From: CAZDUS01 sp964535015
Lineage (GTDB): Bacteria; Verrucomicrobiota; Kiritimatiellia; CAIKKV01; CAITUY01
Assembly: GCA_964535015.1 (NCBI GenBank)
Contig: CAZHRU010000005.1
Location: 1-60,674, forward strand
Direction of reading: 5' to 3'
DNA: 60,674 bases
Below the pieces are notes generated by a model, which searched no databases, was not told the origin of the DNA, and worked only from the letters and a program-made list of their open reading frames with translations. Shown piece by piece: positions 60,168 through 60,674 of the stretch; within the stretch, counting starts at the first letter, position 1, and each line of letters begins with the position of its first letter. The position numbers were made by a program, and so were the translations under genes.

Positions 60168-60674
60168 CCGTCCCGCCGTTCATCCGCGCCCGACGTAAGG
60201 CATGCAGCATGTAGAACGGCCCGAACACGATGTAACTCAACACCATGATCACCATGAACGCCGCCGCATAGACAGCAATCTTGTGCGGCACAAACAACAC
60301 GCACACCATGATCACCATCGGCACAAACAACGCCGGATGTTTCGTGGGTTTCGGGTATCGCACATTGGAAACCTGAAGAATGATGAAGGAAAGAACCCCC
60401 AGCAGAAACAACATCGCCACCGGCCCCTGACTCAGCGAAAAACGCTCAAACGGCGTGCTCTGACTGACAAACACCAGCATGGCGACCCACCCTGCGCAGG
60501 CTGTGATCGGCAACCCCGTATACCCCATTTGACCCCGGTACGGATCGTTGGCCTTGAACCGTGCCAGGCGCACTACGCCCGACAACACCACCGCCGCCGT
60601 CATCGCCACCCGCCAGAATGTCCGCGACGCCGTCATCGCATCATGGCCGGCCAGCATCACCGTGTAAATCAGCA
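60136..60674 (-). CDS. pssA: phosphatidylserine synthase-like CDP-alcohol phosphatidyltransferase, 5' end outside the window
   Basis: The frame is open to the right edge, so the N-terminus is missing. The visible 179 residues contain VVRLARFKANDPYRGQMGYT followed by GLPITA, which matches the region after the catalytic CDP-alcohol motif in CDP-diacylglycerol-serine O-phosphatidyltransferases, then four to five membrane helices and a Gly/Asn-rich tail. The DGxxAR motif expected upstream cannot be checked. It overlaps the glycosylase gene by 32 bases. Confidence 0.75.
   Translation of the reverse strand, partial: LIYTVMLAGHDAMTASRTFWRVAMTAAVVLSGVVRLARFKANDPYRGQMGYTGLPITACAGWVAMLVFVSQSTPFERFSLSQGPVAMLFLLGVLSFIILQVSNVRYPKPTKHPALFVPMVIMVCVLFVPHKIAVYAAAFMVIMVLSYIVFGPFYMLHALRRARMNGGTGVNGGAGSGH

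Overview
The window looks like chromosome from an anaerobic, GC-rich bacterium of the Planctomycetes-Verrucomicrobia-Chlamydiae (PVC) group, perhaps near Kiritimatiellota or Lentisphaerota. This is inferred from gene content only: sulfatase with AraC regulator, heparinase-type lyase, GH94 phosphorylase, secreted NHL/Ig proteins ending in a short Phe-Tyr-Arg-Leu-Arg tail, and the siroheme-dependent (Ahb) heme route. No rRNA, tRNA or CRISPR array was seen.

1-3225: a truncated membrane sensor, a polyprenyl diphosphate synthase, a PocR-AraC regulator and a stand-alone receiver protein.

3207-32882: a very large electron-transfer locus. Nine c-type cytochromes carry about 82 predicted heme sites, three of them with unusual spacing. 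At the inner membrane there is a seven-heme NapC/NirT-type protein resembling ImcH of Geobacter and two tandem CbcL-like fusions of eleven c-hemes with a b-type cytochrome domain. At and beyond the outer membrane there is a lipoprotein with eleven heme sites, an outer-membrane beta-barrel, NHL beta-propeller proteins, a tetraheme protein resembling the filament-forming OmcE, and larger 9-, 12- and 13-site cytochromes. Three ResB-like and two CcsA-like genes (System II cytochrome c maturation) are interleaved. From 18973 to 29801 nearly every start overlaps the previous stop, indicating one long translationally coupled operon.

32883-36964: a structured gene-free stretch, a sulfatase with a divergent AraC regulator, a small toxin-antitoxin-like pair with a palindromic operator candidate, and one small reading frame.

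36971-48566: a continuous heme operon: hemX-like, hemA, ahbC, ahbD, ygbA, a fused ahbA-ahbB, cbiK-like chelatase, precorrin-2 dehydrogenase, a HemC-CobA-HemD fusion that lacks the third HemC domain, hemB and hemL. Together they cover charged glutamate to heme b through siroheme and would supply the cytochromes upstream.

48583-60674: a small membrane protein, an EcoRV-like restriction-modification pair beside an IS4-type transposase remnant, a heparinase-like lyase between two inverted copies of a MITE-like repeat, a GH94 family enzyme, then housekeeping genes (pcm, TPR protein, a double nucleotidyltransferase, NYN-domain RNase, family 4 uracil-DNA glycosylase, and phosphatidylserine synthase cut by the right edge).
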